The translations under genes and the position numbers were made by a program. A model generated the notes under the pieces. It had not been told where the DNA came from and did no database searches. It saw only the letters and a program-made list of their open reading frames with translations. DNA of 64,000 bases, taken from assembly GCA_001592805.2 (NCBI GenBank), contig CP051141.1:3162001-3226000 (forward strand), given 5' to 3'. Origin of the DNA: Peltaster fructicola (lineage: Eukaryota; Ascomycota; Dothideomycetes). How positions within the stretch are numbered: the stretch's first letter is position 1; each line of letters begins with the position of its first letter. This document shows, one piece after another, positions 9,314 to 19,737 of this stretch.

Positions 9314-11143
9314 ATGGTAGGCGGATTAACAAGTGGTTTGACTGGCGGCGGCGGTCCTCTCGGGGCAGCATCTGGTCTTACAGGAGATGGCGGACCTCTT
9401 GGTGCTGTTGGAGGTGTGACAAACGGCCTTGGAGGTTCAGGTGGACCGCTAGGAGCAGTCTCTGGACTTACTGGCGGAGATGGTGGTCCATTAGGAGCAT
9501 TGAATGGACTCACCGGAGGAGATGGCGGACCTCTGGGTGCTGTCTCTGGCCTCACAGGCGGACTTCTTGGCGGTAGCCAAGGTCTGAATCTCCTTGGTCT
9601 GGTAGCAATAGGTGAGTGCCTTCACAGATTCAGGAAAATGTGTAGCTGATGACCTCACCAGGTTCTGACGATGATGCCGCTATCGATCTCGCCCCAGCAG
9701 AGAAGAAAAAGGAAAAGGCACGAAAGGAAGCAATCAAGAAGCAGAATGACGCGAAGCGACAACAAGCAATGAATGAGCTTCGTAGACAAGTGGCACAACA
9801 AGGCCATCCTGCCACTCCTGAGCAGCAAAAGCTCGCCCGAGAGCTCAACGAGTCGCAGGTTGCTGACGATGCAGCATTGAAGCGATTAGACGACTCCATT
9901 GCGGCAGATGAGGCCAGGCAGCAAGCAGGAGGCCAGTCATCCGGAAGCCAGCCAGCAGGAAGCGCACCGTCACAAGGACTTTTCTATGCTTACTTGGTAG
10001 ACGCAGCAACCTACCAGCCTACACATGTTCTTACCTTTGCAAACTGCGCAGAGGCAGACCAGTGGTATGCGAAGAACAGCACCACGGGTAGACTTGAAAA
10101 GGTCAGCGATCAGATGTACAGGTATGCTGCTCCACAGCCAATGCCATCAGGCAAGATGGCGTGCATGCCAATCAACACCGTGCAGCCCATACTTCCTCTG
10201 CAACGAGGTGACGGATACCCTATTTGCTGCAAGAGCGGTAGCAGTGGCGCTAGTTCCTCAGCGACGCAGTCTACAAGCGGTGCTGGTAGCACCGTCCAGC
10301 GCCCTGCTCCAGCAGCAGCTCCAGCTCCAGCACCTGCACCTCCACCCAGAAAGAAGCTCACATTCCAGGATGCCGCCGAAGCACATGCCACAAATGCAAT
10401 CCAGCGTGGCGATACAAGACCCAGGGAACAGATCGTTCAAGAGGCAATGCAGGACCTGAAGGACAACTGCTCCACTGTGAGCGGTCCCTGCAATGGACAA
10501 CAAAGTGCAAGCAGCAATTATGGCTTCACTGCACCAACGAACGGGACGAACTCTGCTCCACAAGGCAGTGGCGGACCTCTGGGCGCGCTGCCACTTGGAG
10601 GTGGAGGACCATTGGGCGCCCTAGGTGGTAGCGGCGGACCATTGGGTGCCCTTCCACTAGGCGGCGGTGGTGCAGGCGATCCGTTGAGTAGCTTACTCGG
10701 CAGTGGTGAAGGACTCAATGTGCTGGGATTACTTGCGATTGGTGAGTGCATATTGTGCTCGTGCTCTTCTGATACTAATGTTAACAGGTTCGGACGACAA
10801 AGCCGCCATCGATCTAAACCCTGCACAGAAGAAGGAGAAGAAGGCTGAGGATGCAAGAAAGCTCAAACGCCAGACAGAAATCCAAGATCAACAGGCACAA
10901 GCTCTGCGAGAGGCCATTGCAAAGAATGGCGGACAGCCCAATGCTCAACAACAGCAGCAACAACAAGAGCTCAATGCACGTCGGCAAGCACTGAACCAGG
11001 CTGTCAAGAGGCTCGACGACAACGACAAGGCAGACCAGGCGAAGGAGGCAGCTGGCAACAATGGCGGGATTCCCACCAATGCTCTGGGCGCACTACCCGT
11101 GAGTAGTCTCCCTACCAACAACTTGCCGCTGGGAAGTCTGTAG
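9314..11143 (+). CDS. GGPLGA-repeat protein with an internal duplication
   Basis: Three exons: 9314-9611, 9662-10741 and 10788-11143, giving 577 aa. Exon 1 encodes Gly/Leu-rich repeats with five GGPLGA copies. They end in QGLNLLGLVAI; the intron then splits the Gly codon and exon 2 opens with SDDDAAIDLAPAEKKKEKA and a charged helix. A central segment (SQGLFYAYLVDAATYQPTHV, CAEADQWYAKNSTTGRLEKV, ending GYPICC) looks folded but matches nothing I know. After an Ala-Pro linker, three more GGPLGA copies lead to EGLNVLGLLAI, a second intron at the same codon and phase, and SDDKAAIDLNPAQKKEKKA with another charged helix and a Gln run. So a module of Gly repeat, hinge, intron and charged helix occurs twice. 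There is no signal peptide. Function unknown. Confidence 0.82.
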
Positions 11144-11594
11144 TGCACATAGCATATCCTATATCGTCGAGAGCCGTACAATAGATTTGGTAATACATCA
11201 AGAGCTTTGCAACAGAGCTACTCGAGAGCATCATAACATCGAGATCGACTTCGATCGATGATCGACATGCATGCAGTAGCCATCATCAATCCTCCGAAAA
11301 AGCAAGGATTCTCCACAGGAGTGCATATGCAGGACGATGCACCATGCATGATCCACCAATATGTCACCAGCTACGGCCAGTTTGTGTCGATCACAGTGAG
11401 CTCAGCAACGAGAGTGTCGCTCGATTCTGCATATTCCACATTGAGCATCGTTGAGGTGGTCCGAGGCGTCAATGTGGCCCAGCCATTCATCATCGTGCAG
11501 GTAGTGATCGCGGAAGGACTTGAGACTCCGCAGATCATTGCTACCAGTATCGACGAGCCTTCTCTTGAAGCCACCTGCAATTCTTACGCAAAAG
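11144..11594. other. intergenic, with a possible untranslated leader of the lectin gene
   Basis: A plus-strand frame is open from 11258 across the lectin start, but it is in a different frame and shows no family match, so I treat it as chance or leader sequence. Confidence 0.45.
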
Positions 11595-12443
11595 ATGGTG
11601 ATATACGAAACCAAGGGTGGTGCAGACTACGGCTCCTTCGACAGCCAAGATGTCGCAAAAGGTGAGAAAGACCAGGTCTACTCACGCAATATCGTCTTCA
11701 CAAAAGGCCAATACCAAGAACCGCCAGAATTCGCCATTGGTTTCGACTTCCTTCACGCAGATACGGCACCGGGAGAGAACCTGCGATATCTAGCCAGTAT
11801 AGACCTACATTCGGACGGCAACGGATTCCGTGCGATCTCACAGGCCTGGAACGTTGCCACGTTGGAGAGAGCTCGTATGACTTGGGTAGAGCGAAAGCCC
11901 TCGGCCAAGAATACACAGTTTGGAGTCTGGGAGACGTTCCTTGTCAAGAGTGGCAGCAGTAACTCGCAACGCATCAACTTCAAGGTACCGTTTGACGTGC
12001 CACCAGTTATCGTGCTGTGGCTGAAAAAGGTCGACCTCAGGAGAGGGGGTGGTTGGAAAGTTGGACTTTATCCCATGCAAATTGACAATGATGGGTTCGT
12101 ACTGCATGCAGAGACCTGGGGCGGCGGTGAGGTTTATGCTGTCAAGGCGAGTTGGATCGCCATCAAGCAGGGACAGCGAGTGATCGACTCTGGTCGCTTT
12201 GCGCCGCCATCGACACGAGGCAAGGAGCAGCCAGAGAAGGAGCAGTATGTCAAGTTCGTGCCAGGACGGTTCTCAAAGCCGCCAACGGTCATAACTGGAC
12301 TGTCGACCATCGATCTACCGGACTCGAAGCCAGCGAAGATAGAGTCGGTGGTGAAGAACGTGACGAAGGACGGCTTTACCTGGAAACTGGACCATGATTC
12401 GAAGTTCATGAACAATGCATATTTCATTGCAATCCCTAGTTGA
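11595..12443 (+). CDS. triple H-type lectin domain protein
   Basis: One exon of 282 aa starting MVIYETKGGADYG. Three modules of about 90 residues follow each other. Each begins with a short Gly/Phe segment and a charged stretch, passes a V.F...F..PP.V..G/W core (IVFTKGQYQEPPEFAIGF, FKVPFDVPPVIVLWLKKVD, VKFVPGRFSKPPTVITGLS) and ends in an aromatic-rich strand (ARMTWVE, VKASWIAI, NAYFIAIPS). This is the H-type lectin pattern known from Helix pomatia agglutinin and discoidins, which trimerise and bind GalNAc-type sugars. No signal peptide is seen, so the protein is probably cytosolic or released without the classical route, as for many fungal lectins. A defensive or self-recognition role is possible but not shown here. 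The start was chosen because the family begins just before (I/V)YET.GA.D(F/Y)G. Confidence 0.85.
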   Translation: MVIYETKGGADYGSFDSQDVAKGEKDQVYSRNIVFTKGQYQEPPEFAIGFDFLHADTAPGENLRYLASIDLHSDGNGFRAISQAWNVATLERARMTWVERKPSAKNTQFGVWETFLVKSGSSNSQRINFKVPFDVPPVIVLWLKKVDLRRGGGWKVGLYPMQIDNDGFVLHAETWGGGEVYAVKASWIAIKQGQRVIDSGRFAPPSTRGKEQPEKEQYVKFVPGRFSKPPTVITGLSTIDLPDSKPAKIESVVKNVTKDGFTWKLDHDSKFMNNAYFIAIPS

Positions 12444-12519
12444 GAGGTTGTATTAAGCTAGGCGTAGCAGCGAGCGCCTTTGATAGTTCTTCTCTTCTCA
12501 CTCGAATGCATATAGCAAG

Positions 12520-13555
12520 TCAAATCAGACCAGGGGAGATCTCATTCAATAGACTGTTCAAATCCCGCCACAATCGCTGTGATGTTGTCTTGCCGTCTTC
12601 ACTCGTAAGCCAGGAAGCAGCTGGCTTGACTTGACAGTCATCAATGTATTTGCCGTGCCTGCCAGGAGCCTTGTCGAGCGCAATAGCATCGACAAGCAAT
12701 CTGGCACCCTCTTCGGTCGAGCGAGCAAGCACTTTTTCAAATGTCCTCGTAGCGAAGTCGGTTGGTGGCTTCAGGCCTGAGAGACAGTAGCCCGGGTTCA
12801 TCACTGTGATGCAGACACCATCGCCGTGAATCTTCTGATGCTCAGTCGCAAGTCGTTGACCGTACATCTGGAGGAGAAGCTTCGAGTCGTGGTAGCGGGT
12901 ATCGTAATCCGCAGGCTTGGGCATTCTCTGGTGATCTAGTGCATCGATAAGGTTTCCCTGAGACTTCCTGGCTGTCAAGGTAGCGAATTTGTGCAGCTGA
13001 GATCCGACAAAGGTCAGCCTGGTGGTTGTGTTATACCGAGCAGCAGACTCCTGCAGCTTTGGCAGGACAAGATGGGCGATGAGGAAGGTCGAGATGACGT
13101 TGGTGGCAAGCGTGCACCTGCATCTGTCAGTTTTATAGTCGTGGCTCGCAAACAGCATACTCATGTCCTTCTGCAGTGCTGTCGCTCGTTGGCCACATCC
13201 CTGCGTTCTCAATCACAGCATCAAGTCTGTCTAGATCCTTGACTCTCGCGCCGAATGCCAATACAGACTGAAAATCCGCGAGGTCCAACGGCCAGACCTC
13301 GATCACTCCACTGCGTCTCGTCGCTGCCTCTATTGTTTCTTTTGCTTCTTGTCCTTTGTTCTTCGATCGCACCGCAATGATAACTCTTGCTACCTGTAAT
13401 GTCATCAGAAGCTCCACAGCTGCTCGGCCGAGGCCAGATGAGCCGCCGGTAACAATGATAGTCTGTCCAGCGAAGGACGACTTCACTTCAGGAGGGTGGT
13501 AGGTGAGCTGAGACTTCAAGAGTCCAGCTACTGCTCGAGGAGTGGGACCGGACAT
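12520..13555 (-). CDS. short-chain dehydrogenase/reductase (retinol dehydrogenase-like)
   Basis: Two exons, 13161-13555 and 12520-13117; the 43-nt intron 13118-13160 restores AEGHECTLATNVISTF. The product is 330 aa. The NAD(P)-binding motif TGGSSGLG is at residues 36-43, followed by VRSKNKGQEA, which suggests NADP preference. LDLADFQSV and ENAG follow, and the catalytic Tyr-Lys pair is in YHDSK. The C-terminus carries the PGYCLSGL segment seen in fungal SDRs of secondary metabolism and of retinol/WWOX type. The substrate cannot be read from sequence. It is the first gene of a run of tailoring-type genes (DUF1772, SnoaL, regulators, transporters, NRPS-like), so a tailoring reduction or oxidation is the likely role. 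Confidence 0.88.
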
Positions 13556-14225
13556 ATGGAGGTCGGGTTGTTGATGAAATCAAGATGCTGATTGCAGGTA
13601 GATATAGTTATGAGCAGGCAGTGATGAGTGAGTTTTCTGGATCATGGTGAATGGTTACGTTGGTTTTATACTTGCCAACTCAATGCACAGTCGGCGCATG
13701 CAGAAGCCGTTCACGCGTCATGAAAACATGAGTCCATGCACTGTATGATGATGACGGAGATAGCCACGAGGACACGAGCACACTGTACTAGACATCTAGC
13801 AAGGTCGGTGTATGCGAAGAGTGTAATCAAGGAGGAAGGAGTAGTGGTCCGGCTTTAGACATGATCTCTCTAGCTCCGCTTGCCAAGCCTTTCAGCGCCA
13901 CTACCTTCATGAGCGTACAGCATCTCTCCGACCATTGCTTTAAGTGCCTTACGGTGCCTAATTACAACCTGCTACCTTACTTCGTGAGCCATTTACGATA
14001 TGAACGGCGACATACTCAAGGCATTGGGTTCTTTGCTTCGTTATATACCGCTATGTTCCCTGGACTCTATATGTCCATCGCAGTATGGTCACAATCTGCT
14101 ATCAAGCACACGCCAACGGCGTCTAAAACTCCTGATGGCCTTGAGCTTTGCCTGTACACAGCTCTCATCGTTACGACGATTCGCCCATCCCAGATCCAAT
14201 CATAGACGACCTCCCAATGCTAAGC
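13556..14225. other. intergenic, no gene recognised
   Basis: This is the promoter side of the SDR gene and the 3' side of the DUF1772 gene. A plus-strand frame from 13861 to 14205 shows no family resemblance. Confidence 0.5.
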
Positions 14226-14699
14226 CTAAGAGAGCAGGGCATAAAATCCAAGTACACCTGCTGTAAGGTGCAGAGAAGCTCTGAAGTAGTTGGCAGACAC
14301 CCATGCCTTGAATAAGCTGTTGACCTCCTGGTTGATGCCAGCCTTATTGAGCAGCTGAGTATCCTTGCTGATCTCGATCAGACGATTGATGCCTGGCTTC
14401 ATGTATGTCAGGGTCAGGACGAGTGTGCTGAGTGTGAGCGCAGCTGATGTGGCATAAAGGTTTCTCTTTGTCGAGGTCGAGTTGTACGACAGGTAGCTGT
14501 ATGCAAGTATTGTCGAAGCTGCCACGGGCGCTATCGTAGAGCCGCCAATGTTGAAGATCTTGGCAAAGATCGGTGTGGAGATTGATGGTGGTGCTGTGTA
14601 TAGATGAGGCACAACATTCTGAGAGAAGACGAAGTTGTAGCTGCCAAGCAGGAAGGCACTTGGAATGGCAACGGATTTGGCAATGGTAGTGTAGTCCAT
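14226..14699 (-). CDS. DUF1772 membrane protein (anthrone-oxygenase-like)
   Basis: A single exon of 157 aa starting MDYTTIAKSVAIPSAFLL. Four hydrophobic helices can be placed: about residues 8-27, 50-68, 80-100 and 135-155. The layout matches DUF1772, which in fungi includes small membrane oxygenases acting on polyketide anthrones (HypC of the aflatoxin cluster and related noranthrone oxidases). Family marks are the N-terminal helix with Gly, the polar loop before helix 2, and NSLFKAWVSANYFRA before the last helix. The family also has members with no known role, so the activity is inferred. It sits 0.6 kb from a SnoaL-type gene, a pairing common in polyketide clusters, but no polyketide synthase is in the window. 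Confidence 0.82.
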   Translation of the reverse strand: MDYTTIAKSVAIPSAFLLGSYNFVFSQNVVPHLYTAPPSISTPIFAKIFNIGGSTIAPVAASTILAYSYLSYNSTSTKRNLYATSAALTLSTLVLTLTYMKPGINRLIEISKDTQLLNKAGINQEVNSLFKAWVSANYFRASLHLTAGVLGFYALLS

Positions 14700-15291
14700 A
14701 GCTATTGTCTGTGCTGATTGAGCAGTGTTGCGCAGTGTCGCGAGATTGGAGGGTTGATGTCTTGCATTCAACCAGGACACGCCTTGCTACTTGTACCTGT
14801 AGCTTGAAGCCTCATAACGTTGGCTCGTCGGTGGTGTACTTCACCGATCTGGTCGGCTTCATTCTGAACCAGCGACTTTCGACCAATCACCGCGAACACT
14901 TCCAGCCACAGCACAGCTGAGGCTGGAGCGAATACGCCAATATTGCCTTTTATGGATAAGTCCAAATGGATGTTCTGCCGAGTACAAAGTATGCTGTACA
15001 CTATCAGCTGGACGCCTGAGCGGCGCATAGTGAGGCCGTAAAGTCGCTGCTTCATAGGCAAGCATTGATAGCTTCATGTTTGTATGTCGGTGGCCATGCG
15101 GCCGATGTCGAGATGGTCATTCGTCCGAAGGCGGAGAACAGATGATACCGATGCCGTCAGGTCAAGGCCTGAAGATAACATATAAGTAGTGCTGTGAAGC
15201 TCGATGTCGATAGCACAACACTTGCAGCATCATCTCCACAGCGACCAGAAACACAACAGCCTCTTCGATTCCAAGACGACCCTAATACGCC
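14700..15291. promoter_or_regulatory. divergent promoter region, DUF1772 / SnoaL
   Basis: This 592-bp stretch separates two head-to-head tailoring-type genes. A TATA-like element, catataag, lies at 15179-15186, about 110 bp before the SnoaL start. Confidence 0.5.
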
Positions 15292-15690
15292 ATGTCTCAA
15301 ACACCAGACGCAGCAGTCGCCGTTGTGCGCAAGTTCGTCATCGAAGTCCAACAGGATGGCAAGCTGGATCTCATTCCTCAACTCATCCACAAGGACTGTA
15401 TCGACCACTCAGCGCAACCTGGTTCAGACGGAGAGTACGCAGGAGTGGGAGGAATCATCCAGTACCTCCACAGTGTCATCACCAACATGAAGGTTGACAT
15501 CGTCCATTGTGTTAATGATGGCGACATTGTGGCAACCAACAAGGTCTTCAGAGGTGTCCAGGCTGGCGACTTATTTGGCAAGCCTGCAACCAACAAGCAG
15601 ATCGAGATGAGAGTAATGGACTTTGTCAAGATTGTTGATGGCAAGGTGAAAGAACACTGGGCGACCCTAGGACAGGTGGTCGACCTTTAG
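15292..15690 (+). CDS. SnoaL-like polyketide cyclase / NTF2-fold protein
   Basis: A single exon of 132 aa starting MSQTPDAAVAVVRKF. The NTF2-fold pattern is clear: an N-terminal helix pair, LIPQLIHKDCIDHSAQPGSD (His/Asp face of the pocket), GGIIQYLHSVITNMKVDI, then strands DGDIVATNKVFRGVQAGDLF, QIEMRVMDFVKIVDGKVKEH and the final W.TLGQ. SnoaL relatives close polyketide rings by aldol chemistry; many others are small isomerases or dehydratases of the same fold. Both His and Asp of the usual IDH motif are present. It shares a promoter region with the DUF1772 gene. Confidence 0.87.
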   Translation: MSQTPDAAVAVVRKFVIEVQQDGKLDLIPQLIHKDCIDHSAQPGSDGEYAGVGGIIQYLHSVITNMKVDIVHCVNDGDIVATNKVFRGVQAGDLFGKPATNKQIEMRVMDFVKIVDGKVKEHWATLGQVVDL

Positions 15691-15869
15691 AGATTGCGAC
15701 AGGTGTATGTTACACCGCTGTCGTTGATCTTATGCTGCAGGATACACCCTCTCTCACAAGGCAAAGGTAGAAGTGATGTGGTGGCCGGGTTGGTCAGGCG
15801 TATAAGGCTAGGGTATCATTCTGTACCGATGCTCGTCGTCTGATATGTGTCCCTTTCGCGCTTCTCGTG

Positions 15870-17470
15870 CTACCCAGATCCATTGTATCCGGACGTTCGT
15901 ACCCTTATATATCGATCCACGTTCGGTAGATGTGGTCTGACGCTTGGTCCAAAAGACCAATTCTCAGCCTTTCCGGCTTCTTCCTTGCATTCTGCACAGA
16001 GATCGATAGCTTTGCTGACAGGATGGCGGGTGAGAGCATGAAGTGCAGTTTTCTTCCAAGCAAACTGAGTTGTTTTGCATGCTTCTGTCAGCCACGTGTT
16101 GTGCTCTGGGGGTTCTCGACACATGTAGTCTCGAAGAGCTGGTACTGCAATGAAGTCGTAAATTAGGACATGTGGAGAGAACAGCTGCCATGGTGTCGGT
16201 CTTATCATCTTTGGCATTCGTTCGAAGTGTTCTCGTGTCGGCGACAACAGCCAGCTGAAAAGGCTCCAATGCAGCCACATAACTGCCAAACTTGTGACAC
16301 CCGTCGAACCTGAATCTTCTAGAGGCAACAGACTTGCGAGTAACGCCGCGAGTATCTGTGACAGTCTTGGTACCCTCCGAGGCGAGTTGCCATGCAGTAA
16401 AGCATCCAGATGTGCGTGAGCGCCGCAGTATTTTTCAACGTCAACTCCTACAATCTCGGCTTTCATGGTCCGGAAAGCCTCGTCGAACGGATCGGTGACT
16501 TGAGTCGAGATCTGAGGAGGGAGAAGAGCCCATGTGGGTATCTGTACACTAGGATTTCCTCTATCGGCCACTTCCTCTATGGCTCGCAGACTAGCAACAA
16601 CGAACATCTCACGCTGGTTGTGTTGTGCTTTGATCTCTGGTTCATATCTGAGTGTCTCCCAGGCGTGGCTGTTAAAGGTAGGCAGCTTACTTCGATGCTG
16701 CAAGGATTCTGGTGAGCTGCCAACTGTGAGTCAGATGTTCTCGGAGTTGATCAACACTCACGATGCCTCACTGGAAACTCTTCGATTTTCAAGCAAGTAA
16801 GCAAGACCATAAGTTGCGTAGTTTGTGTCCATAAGAACTTGTCGTATGTCATCCACTGGCATACCCATACGGATCGCTGCAAGGATCATAGAGCTCTCTT
16901 CGTCTGTGCAAGTTGTCAGTGCTTCGATCAGAGACTGCGCAGTCGTTTGTTCGCTCCCTGAGGTCTGCGCGACGTTACAGTGAGAGACCAGGACGCATCC
17001 TGGCTGTTGTATACAACCGCAGGAGCTACATCGACGAGCAGACGTCTCGGACACGCCATCTGTGAGTAATGTGTAATGGTTGAGATCGAGCTCGGTAGGA
17101 GAAAAGCTCAGAGATGGTGTGGTGTTGGAGCCGGAAGCTGAAGAACCGGTCAGAGAGCTTTGCTGGGACTGCGGGTCGTGCTGTATTCGTTCCTCTCTCT
17201 CAGACGATGAGCCAGATGTAAACGTTTCGAGGTGAGGTAGGAGAGCAACAGCGTTATGAAGGTAGGTGCATTGGCGTGCAAATATCTTGCAAGTTGAGCA
17301 CACTGGTCGTTGTCTATCACACTGTGGTCGACTTTAGAGATTGTCAGACAGCTGTCAGTTTGGGCGCAGCATACCTTGGTCTTGCTCTTGTGACAAGTGT
17401 CGCAAGATTTACGACTTGCGTGAACCTTACGAGGCTTCGTCACACGAGCCTCTCGCTTTGGTGTGACCAT
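15870..17470 (-). CDS. Zn(II)2Cys6 transcription factor with DUF3425-like C-terminus
   Basis: Three exons: 17375-17470, 16762-17321 and 15870-16716, with introns 17322-17374 and 16717-16761; 500 aa. The first intron cuts through the zinc cluster. Spliced, the six cysteines are at residues 23, 26, 33, 40, 43 and 50 (C-X2-C-X6-C-X6-C-X2-C-X6-C), preceded by a basic arm. The middle is Ser/Thr-rich with a second cysteine group (RRCSSCGCIQQPGC). The C-terminal half has an FRTMKAEIVGVDVEKY segment and RPTPWQLFSPHVLIYDFIAV, which match the DUF3425 domain usual in bZIP and some zinc-cluster regulators. It lies between the SnoaL gene and a second zinc-cluster gene, so it is a candidate pathway regulator. 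Confidence 0.87.
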
Positions 17471-18221
17471 TGCGACGTCTTCCTGTGGTATATCATAAGG
17501 TCGAGGGCAATAGCTGGACGAGTGACGATGGGCCTCGACCCTCTATCTCGATCAGCGAATGCTTTTCAGGTCTTGAGTAGGGTATCCGGTAGGTTTGATC
17601 GCGCTATCGCGCTATCTTGCCCTGCGGATTGTACGAGAAGAAGGGTGGATCAGGTGGTATGTTAGACAAGAGTGTGCCTGGATGTTGGGGAGTCCATCGT
17701 GAGACATTTGGCGATGTAAGCATTCGACTCATGCAGCACACAAGCCTATGGATCAGACGAAGGGAGAAGATAGGAAACGCGATGTCTTTGAGGAACCGGT
17801 AATAGCTCAGCATAGAGTCTGGACCTCTTCGCGCTTGGCGCAATACGAGTGCATCGAGAATGTCACTCGGCGGATTGCTTCTGGAGCTTGGAGGTTGACA
17901 TTAATCTCGTGAAAAACAGGGTCTGAGAACAAGTTGTATCCTTGATGATGTCTTTCACAATTGATCAACCACTGACGTAATCTACGATCGATGCGTTCGG
18001 CGGCCCGCACAGCGGAACCACAACCGCGGAACCATGGACAAGCACATCTCGCGACCCTGCATTATCGCATCTCCTTCTATAAGAATAACAGCAGCATGCT
18101 GTAATCAACACCGAGATGTCCTCTCTCGCTGGGGCGCTCTTCGTACTCATCGCTCATGTAAGAAGCAATTGCAATGACTGGAGGATCATGAATAGCCGCT
18201 GTTATCTTTATATTTGCAATC
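17471..18221. promoter_or_regulatory. divergent promoter region between two regulator genes
   Basis: This 751-bp region lies between the two zinc-cluster regulators, which are transcribed away from each other. Several CGG/CCG triplets, the half-sites used by this class of factor, occur around 17995-18035. Their spacing was not tested against any known site. Confidence 0.4.
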
Positions 18222-19509
18222 ATGCAGAGCGTATTTAGAGCGCAGCCTTACACAAGGAAGACGACTACTACACCAGGCAAACGAGCCTTTCAGACTCGGA
18301 AGACGCATGTCAAATCTCGCGAAGGTTGCACAGCATGTAAGAAGAGACGTAAGAAGGTGCTTTGTACTACATGAATGCTTTTCGAACCATGCTGAAAGCT
18401 CATATCAGTGTGATGAGATTCAACCGGTATGCGGACATTGCCGTCTGAACTGCCTAACCTGCAGCTACACGATCAAGATAGCTCCAGTGGACGCCGTGTC
18501 AGAGACTCCGAATACACTCGGTCATGATCTGTCTGTCGGACTACTGTATAACCAGATCAGAGCTGTGCTTGGCAGCGACATCCAACCCCGGCATGTCCAT
18601 AGCTTTCAGCACTTTCACGGCCTCACCCTGAGTGATCTCGGCATGAAGACGCATCAGGCCCTGCTTGCGACCTGCATCACCTCTTCATCTTGGACCACAC
18701 CATCCATGATGCACATGATCCTTGCGATATCTCAGCTACATTCCAACAAGCTGTATACTGCGGCCGGGCATGCTATGATGACACCCACTAGGCATTGGCA
18801 GAGTGCACTACAGGAGTATCAGCGCGAGATCGGTTCTGTTCAGCTGAAAGGGATCCACGACGTGTGCCAAATCGATGGTCTAGTTACTGCGACATACCTG
18901 CTCAATGTTCTGGCATTCTGTATCGACGATGGAATGGACTACGACGAGACCCAGTGCATGGACCTCACAATAGCCTCAACCGCGTCAGCAGGAAGCGTCC
19001 GATCATTATTGCGGGTCCTGCCTGAACTACAGATGAAGTCCAGCTGGAGGATCATGCTTAACGCTTTTGTCGATTCAGGGACCGTACTGGAGCTGAATGA
19101 GCTCCCAGATGCTTTTGTCCGCCTCTGTGACCTGGATGCAAGTCCAATACAGGCGCGGAATCAGCTGTGGTATCGCATGCTCTGTTACATCACACCAGTC
19201 CTCCGTGCTACGCCTTGCACGAGACAGATTGCCAAGCTGTTTGCTATGATAGGAGATCTCTGGACTGACCTGCAGCCAAGACTGCTTGCGCGAGATACCA
19301 GAACGCTAGTGCTGTTCGTTTGGTGGCTTGCACTATTGCACAGACTGGACGTGTGGTGGGTGCAAGGAAGAGCAAGATCTGGCTGCAAGGCCATCTTGGC
19401 TCATCTATCAAAGCTTGACAGGCCAGAGCTGAAGCCATTCCTGGTATTTCCAGCTTCTCTGGGCACAACAGATTGTTCATGGATATGGACGTCAACGACA
19501 GATGTCTGA
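18222..19509 (+). CDS. Zn(II)2Cys6 transcription factor, Upc2/sterol-uptake type
   Basis: Two exons, 18222-18356 and 18409-19509, 411 aa. The 52-nt intron lies inside the zinc cluster. After splicing the cysteines are at residues 36, 39, 46, 53, 56 and 63 (GCTACKKRRKK then CDEIQPVCGHC), with the KSREGC lead typical of Upc2-like fungal factors. The remaining 340 residues are mostly helical (LLATCITSSSWTTPSMMHMI, CQIDGLVTATYLLNVLAF), as in the ligand-binding/activation region of this group. DNA targets cannot be read from sequence. It is a second candidate regulator inside the same gene group and is convergent with the purple acid phosphatase gene. Confidence 0.87.
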
Positions 19510-19737
19510 TGCTGCGATTAGCAGCACCAAAGGGGCATCTGGTCGTTGCACTGAGGCTATCGTGGTAGGGTTAGCATACACCGTGGCCGTTCGATGGTAT
19601 TGATCGAAGTTTGGCGATGCTGTCAGACATCTCTATCGCTATGCAGAAGGCTGATTGCGGAGCATATTTACGTTGTGCGACGCATTTTATACAGCAATAA
19701 CTGATGCCTACTACCTGCCCCGGTTTCACTCGTCATC

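Noticed and set aside
9262-9555. A Pro-rich frame antisense to the GGPLGA repeats
   Set aside because: It is the reverse complement of Gly-rich repeats; spliced homology of module 1 to module 2 supports only the plus strand.
13861-14205. A 114-codon plus-strand frame between the SDR and DUF1772 genes
   Set aside because: No ATG-led domain resemblance; composition fits promoter DNA.
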